Shown one piece after another: positions 36,892-45,714 of a DNA stretch of 64,000 bases. The DNA comes from Desulfobacula sp. (GTDB lineage: Bacteria > Desulfobacterota > Desulfobacteria > Desulfobacterales > Desulfobacteraceae). The position numbers and the translations under genes were made by a program. The stretch covers positions 61,636 to 125,635 of the forward strand of contig NZ_JAQYWD010000013.1 of NCBI RefSeq assembly GCF_030145145.1. The letters are read 5' to 3'. Position 1 is the stretch's first letter, and every line of letters starts with the position of its first letter. The notes under the pieces were generated by a model. The model was not told where the DNA came from. It saw only the letters and a program-made list of their open reading frames with translations, and did not search any database.

Positions 36892-38952
36892 ATGGCGATA
36901 CTATCACCAGACGAAAAATTGGCAATGATCAAGGTAACTCCACCGGATGAAAGGGAATTAAGATCGGTTGAGTCCCTTCAATTAGGAGATTATGAGATTG
37001 GTTTTGAACGGACAAACAATATTCTTGAAGAAGCCATGGAGGTATTTGTTCGGTCTTCACGAAGTTCCATGGGTGTAGCGGGTGATTCAATGGTCGCCCT
37101 TTGCAATGCCAAAGGGGATCTTGTGAATGCTGCGTGCGGAACCTTTCTGCATGCAATTATTCAACCCATTATCATAAAATACATTCTACAAAACTATAGC
37201 GAGAATCCCGGTATAAAAGAAGGAGACATCTGGTTGGTTAATGATGCGCTTTATGGCGGGATTCATAACCCGGATGTGGCCATGCTCATGCCGGTTTTTT
37301 ACAAGGGAGAGTTAATCGCATGGACTATCGCCTGTTCCCACACCACGGAAACCGGTGCCAGTGAGCCGGGTGGGATGCCCATTAATGCAACCAGCCGGTT
37401 TTTAGAGGGAGGTAATTTCCCCCCCATAAAAGTAGGGGAAAACTATGTCCTCCGGGAGGATTTGCTTGAAATGTTTGCTGCCTTTGGCATGAGAGCACCA
37501 CAAATGGTTGTTGTGGATACGAAAGCCCGGGCAACAGCCGCACATAGAGCAGTTACCCGGATTGTCGAGCTGGCAGACGAAAAAGGGGTGGCGTATATCA
37601 TCGGCTTACTGCGGAAAATGCTGATCATGGCTGAGGAAGGTGCTCGAAAAAAAATACAAAGCTGGCCTGATGGTTCTTATACCTCTGTAAACTTCTCTGA
37701 CGGTGTAGGGTTAGAGGTGGGACTGACACGCTCAAGCCATATGGTCTTAAATAAAAAGGGAGATCGGTTAATGATGGATTTTACCGGTACCTCTCCGGAA
37801 AACCCCTATTCCTATAATGCACACGTGCAAGCCATTGTGGGACATATCTCCAATTTCATGTATGGATACGTTTTTCATGATCTACCCATCAGCAGCGCGA
37901 CCTTTCAAACCATTGACTTCTATTTTCCCGAGGGTTCGGTTCTTAATCCTGATGTAAAAGCTGCTACCAGCTGCTCGGTTATGATTGCAACCGGTGTGAT
38001 GAGTGCCATGCATAATTGTTTTGGAAAAATGATGTTCTCAACCAAGCATTGGCAGGATGTCGTCGCGTCCCAGGGGAATGCCGGCAACGGGCAGATTCTT
38101 GCGGGATTATCACAGTGGAATATGCCCTTTGCCGATCTTTTGGCCTATTCTTTAAACACGGAAGGCCAGGGAGGCAGACCGGAGTTAGATGGTGAAAATG
38201 CTTTTGGTTTTCCATGGTGTCAGTATGGCCGAGCGCCGGATATTGAGGAAATGGAAAATGACCTGCCCATGTTGATCCCACTGTCTAATCACTGGAAAGA
38301 TTCTTGTGGGCATGGTAAATACAGAGGCGGTTCCGGAACGGTTCAGATATGGGTTGCCCATCATGCACCGATGATTTTCTTTATGTCGATCGCAGACAAT
38401 AGCAAGATACAAACACCCCAACCCCTGTTTGGTGGGTATGCCCCCAGTACTGTGCCGGGAATCAGTGTGAAAAACGCGAATATTATGGAATTGATGAAGG
38501 ATAAAGACTCCCAGTTAACCCTTGATCTCGTTGAGATTCTGGAGGAAAAAAGTATCAGCGGGGACTGGACAAACGAGTTTTTTGGCCGATCCATACGTCC
38601 TTTTAACGAGGGCGATATCATTACGTTCGCTTTTTCCGCCGGTGGCGCTGGATATGGAGATCCGCTGGATCGAGATCCAGAACTGGTGATAAAAGATCTT
38701 CGCAGCCAGATAATTTCGGATTGGTCTGCTGACAAGGTTTACCATGTCGTATATAATCAGGAAAGCTTGAAGCTCGACAAAGAAAAAACCGAACAGGCGA
38801 GAGCAAAAGAGAGACAAAATAGAATTGGCCGAGGTAAATCTTTTGACGTTTTCTGTGAAGACTGGTCAAAGGAGCAGATTGATGAAAAGAACCTGAGATT
38901 TTATGGCACATGGCCGGACGCCCAGGTAATTGAACCGATAATGAGAGCTTAG
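36892..38952 (+). CDS. apcD: Acetophenone carboxylase-type subunit ApcD (HyuB), set 2
   Basis: This 686-residue HyuB-family protein begins after AAGGGG. Visible features are GDIWLVNDALYGGIHNPD, HTTETGASEPGGMP, MDFTGTSPENPYS, GHGKYRGGSG and AGGAGYGDPLDRDPE. It parallels the set 1 protein over its whole length, including the C-terminal region with RIGRGKSFDVF. It likely holds the carboxylation site of the complex. Its stop is 13 bases before the last gene of the set. Confidence 0.87.
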   Translation: MAILSPDEKLAMIKVTPPDERELRSVESLQLGDYEIGFERTNNILEEAMEVFVRSSRSSMGVAGDSMVALCNAKGDLVNAACGTFLHAIIQPIIIKYILQNYSENPGIKEGDIWLVNDALYGGIHNPDVAMLMPVFYKGELIAWTIACSHTTETGASEPGGMPINATSRFLEGGNFPPIKVGENYVLREDLLEMFAAFGMRAPQMVVVDTKARATAAHRAVTRIVELADEKGVAYIIGLLRKMLIMAEEGARKKIQSWPDGSYTSVNFSDGVGLEVGLTRSSHMVLNKKGDRLMMDFTGTSPENPYSYNAHVQAIVGHISNFMYGYVFHDLPISSATFQTIDFYFPEGSVLNPDVKAATSCSVMIATGVMSAMHNCFGKMMFSTKHWQDVVASQGNAGNGQILAGLSQWNMPFADLLAYSLNTEGQGGRPELDGENAFGFPWCQYGRAPDIEEMENDLPMLIPLSNHWKDSCGHGKYRGGSGTVQIWVAHHAPMIFFMSIADNSKIQTPQPLFGGYAPSTVPGISVKNANIMELMKDKDSQLTLDLVEILEEKSISGDWTNEFFGRSIRPFNEGDIITFAFSAGGAGYGDPLDRDPELVIKDLRSQIISDWSADKVYHVVYNQESLKLDKEKTEQARAKERQNRIGRGKSFDVFCEDWSKEQIDEKNLRFYGTWPDAQVIEPIMRA

Positions 38953-38965
38953 CAAGGAGATAAAA

Positions 38966-39907
38966 ATGAGCGGATCATTAAAGAAAAAAAAGAATCTATT
39001 TATTCCCTTGGTTTTTTCTTTCGGAGCCAAGATAGAGAATATGCCGGTAGAAGCGTTTTTGAGGGATCCGACAAAAATTACAAATTCCCTCAGGGCAATT
39101 CAAGGCCATTTTCAAACTGATGGGATTCTCAGTTATGGTTATCGGCAGGCACTATCTGAAGCTCTGGGGATCCGCTCAAATAATATCAATACGGCATTGA
39201 CCGATTTGTCGGAAAAAAGTCTGGGGCAAATAAAAGAAAGAGTTCAGGATTTAACCCGGCATGAAATCATTCAAACTGCTGTTGAAGTCGCAAAAAGGCT
39301 CAGAGTTCTGTTGCCTGAAACGCTTCTGAAAGTAGCGGTAATGGGACCATGGACACTGGCCAATCGGTTGACAAATCTATCGGTTGAAGCGCTTATCAAT
39401 CACCCCCAGGTGATGAGCCTGACATCCAAAGCCGTGCTCAATTTTGTAAAAGCCATGGGAGAAACCGGTATTGATCTCTTAATCATTCATGAAATGCAGG
39501 TTCCTGCCATGAATGGAAATGACCAGGCAAAAAAATTGTTGAAGCGGTTTTATTCTCCTTCTTACAACACAGCAAAATTTTATGATGTAGACACGTATAT
39601 GATGATCAGAGAATTGTCTTTTCCAGAGGCGACTATATTAAATAAAGCCGTCAATGGTTTAATTCTGCCGTCTGAAATGGGGATTGAAGCATTAGCAAGT
39701 TTTAAGAAAATATCCGTTGCCATACCTGTGTCACTATTGGAAAAGGAACCCGATGAGATAGAGGCCTACTTAATAAAAACAGGTATTCAAGAAGCCGCAA
39801 AAGAATCACGGCTTCAATTGCTGACCACTTCTTCTCAAATTCCAGGAACGATCAACAAGGAATTTATGATTCGAGGAATCCAGACGATTCGGGAAACGAT
39901 ACTATAG
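38966..39907 (+). CDS. apcE: ApcE-like fifth subunit, URO-D-like fold, set 2
   Basis: This 313-residue protein (about 35 kDa) matches the size and position of ApcE, which is reported to be needed for acetophenone carboxylase activity but absent from the purified core complex. Segments such as VAVMGPWTLANRL, LLIIHEMQVP and a C-terminal barrel-like pattern resemble the uroporphyrinogen-decarboxylase/MtaA superfamily, though the usual catalytic residues are not evident. AAGGAG precedes the start. No counterpart follows set 1. Assignment rests on order and size; fold recognition is tentative. Confidence 0.7.
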   Translation: MSGSLKKKKNLFIPLVFSFGAKIENMPVEAFLRDPTKITNSLRAIQGHFQTDGILSYGYRQALSEALGIRSNNINTALTDLSEKSLGQIKERVQDLTRHEIIQTAVEVAKRLRVLLPETLLKVAVMGPWTLANRLTNLSVEALINHPQVMSLTSKAVLNFVKAMGETGIDLLIIHEMQVPAMNGNDQAKKLLKRFYSPSYNTAKFYDVDTYMMIRELSFPEATILNKAVNGLILPSEMGIEALASFKKISVAIPVSLLEKEPDEIEAYLIKTGIQEAAKESRLQLLTTSSQIPGTINKEFMIRGIQTIRETIL

Positions 39908-40011
39908 TAATCATATCTCGATCGAGATGGCTCAGCCATCTATTCATTATCATTTGATTGTAACCGCATAAAATAGAAACAACACGTTTTGATTGATATA
40001 AAATTGTAGAG

Positions 40012-40065
40012 ATCGGCCCCTGCTGCCCTTTAAATATTAAGAAAGAGGAGAATGCAGGGGCCGAT
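40012..40065 (+). terminator. Large hairpin after the apc operon
   Basis: Perfect 12-base arms ATCGGCCCCTGC (40012-40023) and GCAGGGGCCGAT (40054-40065) enclose a 30-base loop and are followed by TTCTCATTTTT. It lies 105 bases after the ApcE-like gene and probably terminates the operon. The loop contains AGAGGAGA followed by ATG at 40052, opening a 20-codon frame; this may be chance. Confidence 0.6.
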
Positions 40066-40121
40066 TTCTCATTTTTCGAACCTTTTAGCGACCTGGGACA
40101 AAAAAACAAGATAAAAACCAT

Positions 40122-40180
40122 TTGACAAAATAATGACTTTAAATATAGTATTTTAAATATAAGACTGAGCGCTCGATCAG
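40122..40180 (+). promoter_or_regulatory. Promoter and TetR-type operator, site 3
   Basis: TTGACA (40122-40127), a 16-base spacer, TATAGT (40144-40149), then GACTGAGCGCTCGATCAG (40163-40180) just downstream of the -10. The core is identical to sites 1 and 2. It drives the acyl-CoA dehydrogenase operon about 80 bases downstream. Confidence 0.78.
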
Positions 40181-40262
40181 TTTCCTGGTTTGTCGGGCGA
40201 TTTTTTCGGCTAAAAAACCATTTGCACAAAAAAAACAACTCATAATATAAAGGAGGCAAAGG

Positions 40263-41411
40263 GTGGATTTTGACCTTACCAAAGAGCAGGAAATGATCCG
40301 TAAGGAAGTCAGAAAGTTTGCCCGGAAAGAAATCGCTCCCATTGCAGGAGAGCTGGACGAAAAAGAGGAATTTTCCGAAGCCCTCACGCGTAAAATGGGA
40401 GAAATAGGTCTTTTCGGCATGTTTGTGTCAGAAAAGTATGACGGCCAGGCAATGGACTATATCTCCTACATTATCGGTGTTGAAGAAATCGCCAGAATTG
40501 ACGGCTCCCAGGCCGCCACCATTGCCGCCGGCAATTCTTTGGGCATCGGACCCATCTACTATTTTGGCACCGAAGAACAAAAACAAAAATATCTGCCCAA
40601 ACTGTGCGCCGGGGAAGGCCTGTGGGGATTTGGCCTTACAGAACCCACGGCCGGCTCCGATGCCGGCGGCAGCAAAACAACCGCTGTCCTGGATGGAAAT
40701 GAATGGGTGATCAACGGATCGAAAATATTCATCACCAATGCGGCCTGCGATATGACCCTGGGTGTCACCGTCCAGGCCATCACCGGCACCCGGGACAATG
40801 GCAAGCCCGAGTATTCCTGTATCCTTGTTGAAGCAGGAACACCGGGATTTAAAGCGGTTCCCATGCACAAAAAACTGATGTGGCGGGCGTCCAACACAGC
40901 GGAACTCTATTTTGATGATGTCAGGGTTCCCCGGGAAAATATCCTGGGGAAAAAAGGTGACGGCTTTCATCAGATGCTGGCCACCCTGGACGGGGGAAGG
41001 CTCTCCATCGGGGCCATGGGACTCGGCGGTGCCCAGGGTGCCTATGACCTTGGGTTGAAATATGCCAAAGAAAGAAAACAGTTTGGACAACCCATTTCCA
41101 AATTCCAGGCCATTGCCTTTAAACTGGCCGATTGTGCCATGGAAATTGAGTGCGCCAGAAATCTTCTTTACAAGGCCTGCTGGCTGAAAAGCAATCAGCG
41201 GCCCTTTGAAAAAGAGGCAGCCATGGGCAAGCTCTATTGTTCCGAAGTCATGTCCCGGGTGGTGGACCATGCCGTTCAGATTCATGGGGGATATGGTCTG
41301 ATGAAAGAATACAATGTGGAACGGTTTTACCGGGACCAGAAACTTCTGGAAATCGGGGAAGGCACCTCGGAAGTGCAGCGCATTGTCATTTCACGTCATA
41401 TTGGCTGTTAA
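40263..41411 (+). CDS. Acyl-CoA dehydrogenase (isovaleryl/short-chain type)
   Basis: This 382-residue FAD enzyme starts at GTG 40263 with AGGAGG upstream. The motifs GFGLTEPTAGSDAGG (FAD/substrate loop), IFITNA, ERKQFGQPI and QIHGGYG are typical. The putative catalytic Glu lies in KLLEIGEGTSEVQR, the position used by butyryl- and medium-chain enzymes. It would oxidise a short or branched acyl-CoA to enoyl-CoA. It is first in an operon with enoyl-CoA hydratase, a methylcrotonyl-type carboxyltransferase and an HMG-CoA-lyase-like protein, which suggests isovaleryl-CoA. That specificity is contextual, and isovaleryl-CoA dehydrogenases often place the base elsewhere, so it may be a butyryl- or isobutyryl-CoA enzyme. 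Confidence 0.9.
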   Translation: MDFDLTKEQEMIRKEVRKFARKEIAPIAGELDEKEEFSEALTRKMGEIGLFGMFVSEKYDGQAMDYISYIIGVEEIARIDGSQAATIAAGNSLGIGPIYYFGTEEQKQKYLPKLCAGEGLWGFGLTEPTAGSDAGGSKTTAVLDGNEWVINGSKIFITNAACDMTLGVTVQAITGTRDNGKPEYSCILVEAGTPGFKAVPMHKKLMWRASNTAELYFDDVRVPRENILGKKGDGFHQMLATLDGGRLSIGAMGLGGAQGAYDLGLKYAKERKQFGQPISKFQAIAFKLADCAMEIECARNLLYKACWLKSNQRPFEKEAAMGKLYCSEVMSRVVDHAVQIHGGYGLMKEYNVERFYRDQKLLEIGEGTSEVQRIVISRHIGC

Positions 41412-41449
41412 AAGCCGGTTTAAACCGGTTTAATCTTGGAGAAAACATT

Positions 41450-42235
41450 ATGAGTAAGAACGACCATCTATTGGTAGAAGAAAAAAACCAGGCCGTTATC
41501 CTGACCCTGAACCAACCCGAAAAAATGAATTGTTTTGATTTTGATCTTTTACACACGTTTCAGGATCAGGTGGATGCCCTGAGTTATCGAAAGGATGTCC
41601 GGGCCGTCATCATTACCGGTGCCGGAAAAAAAGCCTTCTGTGTCGGTGCGGACCTCAAAGAAAGGGCAACCCTGTCCCCGGACGGGGTCAAAAAATTTGT
41701 TCTCACCATCCGGAATCTTCTGACGGCCATCCAGAATCTGCCCATGCCGGTGATTTGTGCTGTGAACGGACTTGCCCTGGGGGGCGGTACCGAATTCATG
41801 TGTGCATCTGATATGCGCATCGCCTCGGAAAATGCCAGCATGGCATTGACGGAAACCCGTCTGGCTGTTATCCCGGGTGCCGGCGGCACCCAGCGGCTGC
41901 CCCGGCTCATTGGTGTTGCAAAAGCCAAGGAAATGATCTTTACCGGCCGCCGGGTGGATGCAAAAGAGGCCCTGGACATTGGTCTTGTGAATACGGTCAC
42001 AACCCTGGATACCCTGATGGACGAGTGCATGCGACTGGTGGACATGATCTGTGAAACCGGTCCCATCGCCGTTGAAATGGCCAAATACGCCATTGACAAA
42101 GGCATTGAAACCGATCTGGCCACAGGACTTGCCATAGAATCCAATGCCTACCGGGTCACCATCCCCACAGAAGACAGAATTGAAGGTTTTACGGCGTTTA
42201 ATGAAAAGAGAAAACCGGTTTACAAAGGGAGATAA
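41450..42235 (+). CDS. Enoyl-CoA hydratase
   Basis: This 261-residue crotonase-family protein has ATG 41450 chosen for the GGAG upstream; the open frame back to 41237 overlaps the dehydrogenase and is spurious. The oxyanion-hole segments are GAGKKAFCVGADLKE and NGLALGGGTEF. The two catalytic Glu positions appear as Glu in the second helix region (LTETRLAVIPGAGGTQRLPRL, shown as a 20-residue motif plus Leu) and in the ALDIGLVN area. It may hydrate 3-methylglutaconyl-CoA (LiuC role) or a straight enoyl-CoA. A 14-base palindrome CCGGTTTAAACCGG (41415-41428) lies between it and the dehydrogenase gene. Confidence 0.9.
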   Translation: MSKNDHLLVEEKNQAVILTLNQPEKMNCFDFDLLHTFQDQVDALSYRKDVRAVIITGAGKKAFCVGADLKERATLSPDGVKKFVLTIRNLLTAIQNLPMPVICAVNGLALGGGTEFMCASDMRIASENASMALTETRLAVIPGAGGTQRLPRLIGVAKAKEMIFTGRRVDAKEALDIGLVNTVTTLDTLMDECMRLVDMICETGPIAVEMAKYAIDKGIETDLATGLAIESNAYRVTIPTEDRIEGFTAFNEKRKPVYKGR

Positions 42236-42243
42236 CAATACCC

Positions 42244-43833
42244 ATGACGGAGAACAGAACTTTCTGGAAAGCTGAAGAACAAAAACTTGAAGACCGACGG
42301 CAGGAAGCCATCTGTACCGGTGGTCAAACGGCCTTAGACACCCTTGCAAAAAGGGATAAACGCCCGGTCAGACAATTGATTGCAGACCTGATAGATCCTG
42401 ACACGCCCTTTTTTGAACTCTCGGTCCTGGCAGGATTTGGTATGGGCTATCCAGGGGTTGAAGATGTTCCGTGTGCCGGAATCGTCACCGGCATTGGGAA
42501 AATCCATGGCAACTGGACCATGATCATGGCCAATGACAGCCGGGTAAAGGCGGGTTCTTATTTTCCCATCACCCTGAAAAAACACATGAGGGCCCAGGCC
42601 ATTGCCGAAAAAAACGGCCTTAATTGTGTCTATATTGCGGATTCCGGGGGGGTGTTTCTTCCCCTGCAGGCCGATGTCTTCCCGGATGACCAGCATTTCG
42701 GATCCATCTTTTACAACATGGCTCGGATGTCTGCCAGGGGCCTTCGCCAAATCACCATCAGTACCGGCGGCAATACTGCCGGCGGGGCCTATATTGTCTT
42801 CATGGCCTGTGAATCCATCATGATTGACCGCCAGTCCTTTTCATTCCTTGGCGGCCCCCCCCTGGTGAAAATGGCCACAGGAGAAGAGATTTCTGCTGAA
42901 AATTTAGGCGGTGCCAAGGTACATACCCAGATTTCCGGGGGTGCGGATCACCTGTGTGCGGACCAGGCCCAGGCCATTGGCAGAGCCCGGGCGCTTTTGT
43001 CGTTGACCCGGCCCCAGAAACGCCATCTGCACACCTATGAATCCAAGGCCCCTCTGGTTCCCCCGGGAACCCTATACGACGTTCTGCCGATATCACCGTA
43101 TACCGGCATTAACGGGAAAAAAATTCTTGAAGCCATTGCTGATGAATCTGAATTTATTGAGCACAAGAAAGATTTTGCGCCGGGCAGGGGATCCAACATC
43201 CTGGTGGGAAGAATCAGGATCAAGGGACTTCCCATCGGAGTTGTCTGCTCCAATGCTGCCGGGATTATCTTTCACGAGTCCGCTAAAAAAGTAACGGAAT
43301 GGGTGGTCAGATGCTCCCATGAAAAAATTCCCCTGCTGTTCATCCAGAGCTCTCCAGGGTATATGATTGGGTCTGATTCAGAGCATGCCGGCATCGGCAA
43401 ATACGGTGCTGACATGGTACGGGCGGTTTCCTGTGCCCAGGTTCCCAGGGTCCAGCTGGTGATCGGACCGGATAACGGGGCCGCCAACTATGGGATGTGC
43501 GGCAGGGGGTACCGGCCCAACTTCTTATTTTCCACCATGAGGGCCAAAACCGGTGTGATGAGCGGGAAAAGTGCCGGCGGTGTCCTGTTGAGCATTGAAC
43601 AGGCCAAACAAAGCGCTTTGGGCACCCCCATGACCCCTGATGAGGTAGAAAACTTCCAGCAGAAAATGATCGACAAGTATGACGGAGAAGCCCATCCCTT
43701 TTTCTGTGCCTCCCGGATTTTAAATGACCGGCTGCTTAAATTTTCTGAAATCAGAGACTGGCTGGCCATGGCCTTTGAAGTCAGCCTTATCAATCCCATT
43801 GGCGAAGCCAGTTTTGGAAATTTTAGATTTTAA
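42244..43833 (+). CDS. Acyl-CoA carboxylase carboxyltransferase (methylcrotonyl-CoA beta-like)
   Basis: This 529-residue protein has both N- and C-terminal crotonase-like carboxyltransferase domains in one chain, as in methylcrotonyl-CoA and propionyl-CoA carboxylase beta subunits and in glutaconyl-CoA decarboxylase alpha. MccB-like features are YIADSGGVFLPLQADVFPD, FLGGPPLVKMATGE and GGAKVHTQISGGADH. It would transfer CO2 between carboxybiotin and an acyl-CoA. No biotin carboxylase or biotin carrier gene is in the operon or window, which is unusual for a methylcrotonyl-CoA carboxylase. The missing partner is encoded elsewhere or the protein works in a decarboxylase. It starts 8 bases after the hydratase stop. 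Confidence 0.88.
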   Translation: MTENRTFWKAEEQKLEDRRQEAICTGGQTALDTLAKRDKRPVRQLIADLIDPDTPFFELSVLAGFGMGYPGVEDVPCAGIVTGIGKIHGNWTMIMANDSRVKAGSYFPITLKKHMRAQAIAEKNGLNCVYIADSGGVFLPLQADVFPDDQHFGSIFYNMARMSARGLRQITISTGGNTAGGAYIVFMACESIMIDRQSFSFLGGPPLVKMATGEEISAENLGGAKVHTQISGGADHLCADQAQAIGRARALLSLTRPQKRHLHTYESKAPLVPPGTLYDVLPISPYTGINGKKILEAIADESEFIEHKKDFAPGRGSNILVGRIRIKGLPIGVVCSNAAGIIFHESAKKVTEWVVRCSHEKIPLLFIQSSPGYMIGSDSEHAGIGKYGADMVRAVSCAQVPRVQLVIGPDNGAANYGMCGRGYRPNFLFSTMRAKTGVMSGKSAGGVLLSIEQAKQSALGTPMTPDEVENFQQKMIDKYDGEAHPFFCASRILNDRLLKFSEIRDWLAMAFEVSLINPIGEASFGNFRF

Positions 43834-43853
43834 CTTTATAAAGGAGAACCACT

Positions 43854-44981
43854 ATGACAGAATATGACTACTGGAAAATTTTTCCCCGCATGCCCAGGGC
43901 AGTAACCATTGGTGATATCACCGTCCGGGATGGATTTCAGCACCTTGAAAAATTCATTTCCACTCCGGCTAAAATCACCTATTTGGAAGAATTGATTTTT
44001 GCAGGTTGCCGCAACATTGAAGTCACTAATCTGGGCAATCCCAGAAGTATGCCCCAGTTCAGTGATGCTGAAGAACTTTTAGCCCACCTGAAAAGCGATC
44101 AGTTTGCCAGCCGGGCGGCCAGGAAAGGAATCAATATGGCGGATGTGGTATTGACCGCCATTACCATCCGGGAGCCTGCCGTTGACCGGGCGATTGAACT
44201 CAAAAAAAGAGGGGTGGGACCGGACCGGGTCCTGATGATGGTCTCCACCGAAGAACAGCACCATTTTGCCAATTCCGGCACCACGCTTCCCAATTACTGG
44301 CAGGAAGCGGAACGATGCATACAAAAATGTTCCGATGCCGGCATTAAAATGTGCGGTACGGTGAGTACCATCTGGGGAAGCCCCATTGGCGGAGCCACCC
44401 AATTAAAAGATGCCGTGGAATTCACTAAATACTGGCTTTCCATCGGCGCCAGTGACATTGAGCATGCCGATCATGACGGATCAGCATCTGCTGCCGATGT
44501 CTATCGATATTTTTCCATGATCCTTGATGAAATCCCGGATACACGCCTTCACATTGCCCATTTCCACGAAACGAAAAGAGTGGCCTCGGCATCGGTTCTT
44601 GCCGCTCTCCAGGCAGGGATCTGCCATTTTGAAGCCACCCTTGGCGGTCTTGGGGGGCAGCCGGCCAATTTCCTGGATGACAGGCCCATCAAAGGCACGG
44701 GCGATTACTATTATGATGATGAAAGATATGTGGGACTGGTGTGTTTGGAAGATACACTTGTACAAATTGATGAAATGGGTATAAAACATGGATACGATGT
44801 TGACAGGATCCTGTGGCTGGGAAAACAGCTGGAGCGAACGGTTGGCAGTCGATTGCGAAGTGAGGCGGTTATCAACGGCAGGACCCTTAAGGAAGGCCAT
44901 ATGCAGTATGCCAGACCCGGACTTGCAAAACTCAAGGAAAACCTGGGGGAAAAACCAGATCAAAGTTTTCCCGGACAATGA
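43854..44981 (+). CDS. HMG-CoA lyase-like DRE-TIM protein lacking the catalytic cysteine
   Basis: This 375-residue protein of the HMGL-like family has the metal/substrate motif TVRDGFQ in place of GPRDGLQ, VTNLGNPRSMPQFSDAEE (matching the lyase's VSPK-VPQMAD region) and metal-binding HFHETKR. The G-loop reads LGGLGGQPAN where HMG-CoA lyases have GGLGGCPYA, so the catalytic Cys is replaced by Gln269. It is also longer than typical bacterial HMG-CoA lyases (about 300). Its place after the carboxyltransferase fits the final step of leucine degradation, but the substitution argues for a changed reaction or partial activity. It has AAGGAGA upstream. Confidence 0.82.
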   Translation: MTEYDYWKIFPRMPRAVTIGDITVRDGFQHLEKFISTPAKITYLEELIFAGCRNIEVTNLGNPRSMPQFSDAEELLAHLKSDQFASRAARKGINMADVVLTAITIREPAVDRAIELKKRGVGPDRVLMMVSTEEQHHFANSGTTLPNYWQEAERCIQKCSDAGIKMCGTVSTIWGSPIGGATQLKDAVEFTKYWLSIGASDIEHADHDGSASAADVYRYFSMILDEIPDTRLHIAHFHETKRVASASVLAALQAGICHFEATLGGLGGQPANFLDDRPIKGTGDYYYDDERYVGLVCLEDTLVQIDEMGIKHGYDVDRILWLGKQLERTVGSRLRSEAVINGRTLKEGHMQYARPGLAKLKENLGEKPDQSFPGQ

Positions 44982-44996
44982 TGACAAGGAGACGCT

Positions 44997-45632
44997 ATGG
45001 AAAAAAAGGACACCATCCCTCATATCAATGTAGATTATTTTGAAAATCTCACCGGCAGCATTCAAAATGGTGAAAAAGGTGATGTGGATGAAGTGGGTTA
45101 CCGCATCAAACAACTCAGGGAAGAACGGGGGATTTCCATTGAAGATCTGTCCCATTTGACAGGATTCGAGGTATCCCGGCTCAAAGATATTGAAAAAGGC
45201 CGGGAAAAACCCCAGCTTGGAACGGTGATGAAACTGTCCAAGGCCCTGGATGCGGCCGTGGGCCGCCTGGTATCCGGCATTGGCACCAAGCTGTATTCCA
45301 TTACCAGAAAAAATGAAAGAAAACCGATTTCCCGTTCCACTTCAAAAACCGGCAAAAAGAAAGTCTATTCTTATATGAGCCTGGCCCCTGAAGTCCAGGG
45401 CCGTCATATGGAAGCATTGATCGTCCAATTGGAAAAAAGCCAGGACAAAGAAATCTCCGTCCATAACGGTGAAGAGTTTGTGTTTGTGCTTGACGGCATT
45501 GTCAACCTGACCATTGGAAAAGACACCTATGATCTTGAACCTGGTGACAGTGCCTACTACCTGTCCACCACATCCCATTTCATAACCGCAAAAACCGAGA
45601 AAGCCACCATGCTTGCAGTTCTGTATGAATAA
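44997..45632 (+). CDS. XRE-family regulator with cupin domain
   Basis: This 211-residue protein has a helix-turn-helix (about 30-90: IKQLREERGISIEDLSHLTG, then VSRLKDIEKGR) and a C-terminal cupin_2 barrel (about 140-205: VHNGEEFVFVLDG, LEPGDSAYY). Proteins of this layout usually repress catabolic genes in response to a small ligand bound in the cupin. It lies 15 bases after the HMGL-like gene at the end of the acyl-CoA operon, so local autoregulation is plausible. A strong hairpin follows it. Confidence 0.88.
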   Translation: MEKKDTIPHINVDYFENLTGSIQNGEKGDVDEVGYRIKQLREERGISIEDLSHLTGFEVSRLKDIEKGREKPQLGTVMKLSKALDAAVGRLVSGIGTKLYSITRKNERKPISRSTSKTGKKKVYSYMSLAPEVQGRHMEALIVQLEKSQDKEISVHNGEEFVFVLDGIVNLTIGKDTYDLEPGDSAYYLSTTSHFITAKTEKATMLAVLYE

Positions 45633-45637
45633 ACCCT

Positions 45638-45678
45638 CTCCCCCCTTTTCCGTTCCAATGAAACGCAAACGGGGGGAG
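45638..45678 (+). promoter_or_regulatory. GC-rich hairpin between regulator and methyltransferase genes
   Basis: CTCCCCCC (45638-45645) pairs perfectly with GGGGGGAG (45671-45678), and the loop can pair further (CCGTT/AACGG). No T-run follows. It probably separates the operon from the methyltransferase gene and argues for the downstream methyltransferase start at 45715. Confidence 0.5.
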
Positions 45679-45714
45679 ACAAATAAAAACACGCAACCCA
45701 AAGACCAAAAATAT

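Noticed and set aside
41415..41428. Perfect palindrome CCGGTTTAAACCGG between dehydrogenase and hydratase genes
   Set aside because: Short, without T-run or second copy seen; could be chance or minor mRNA structure.
41237..41449. Upstream extension of the enoyl-CoA hydratase frame
   Set aside because: It overlaps the acyl-CoA dehydrogenase gene in another frame; ATG 41450 has a ribosome site and gives the normal family length.
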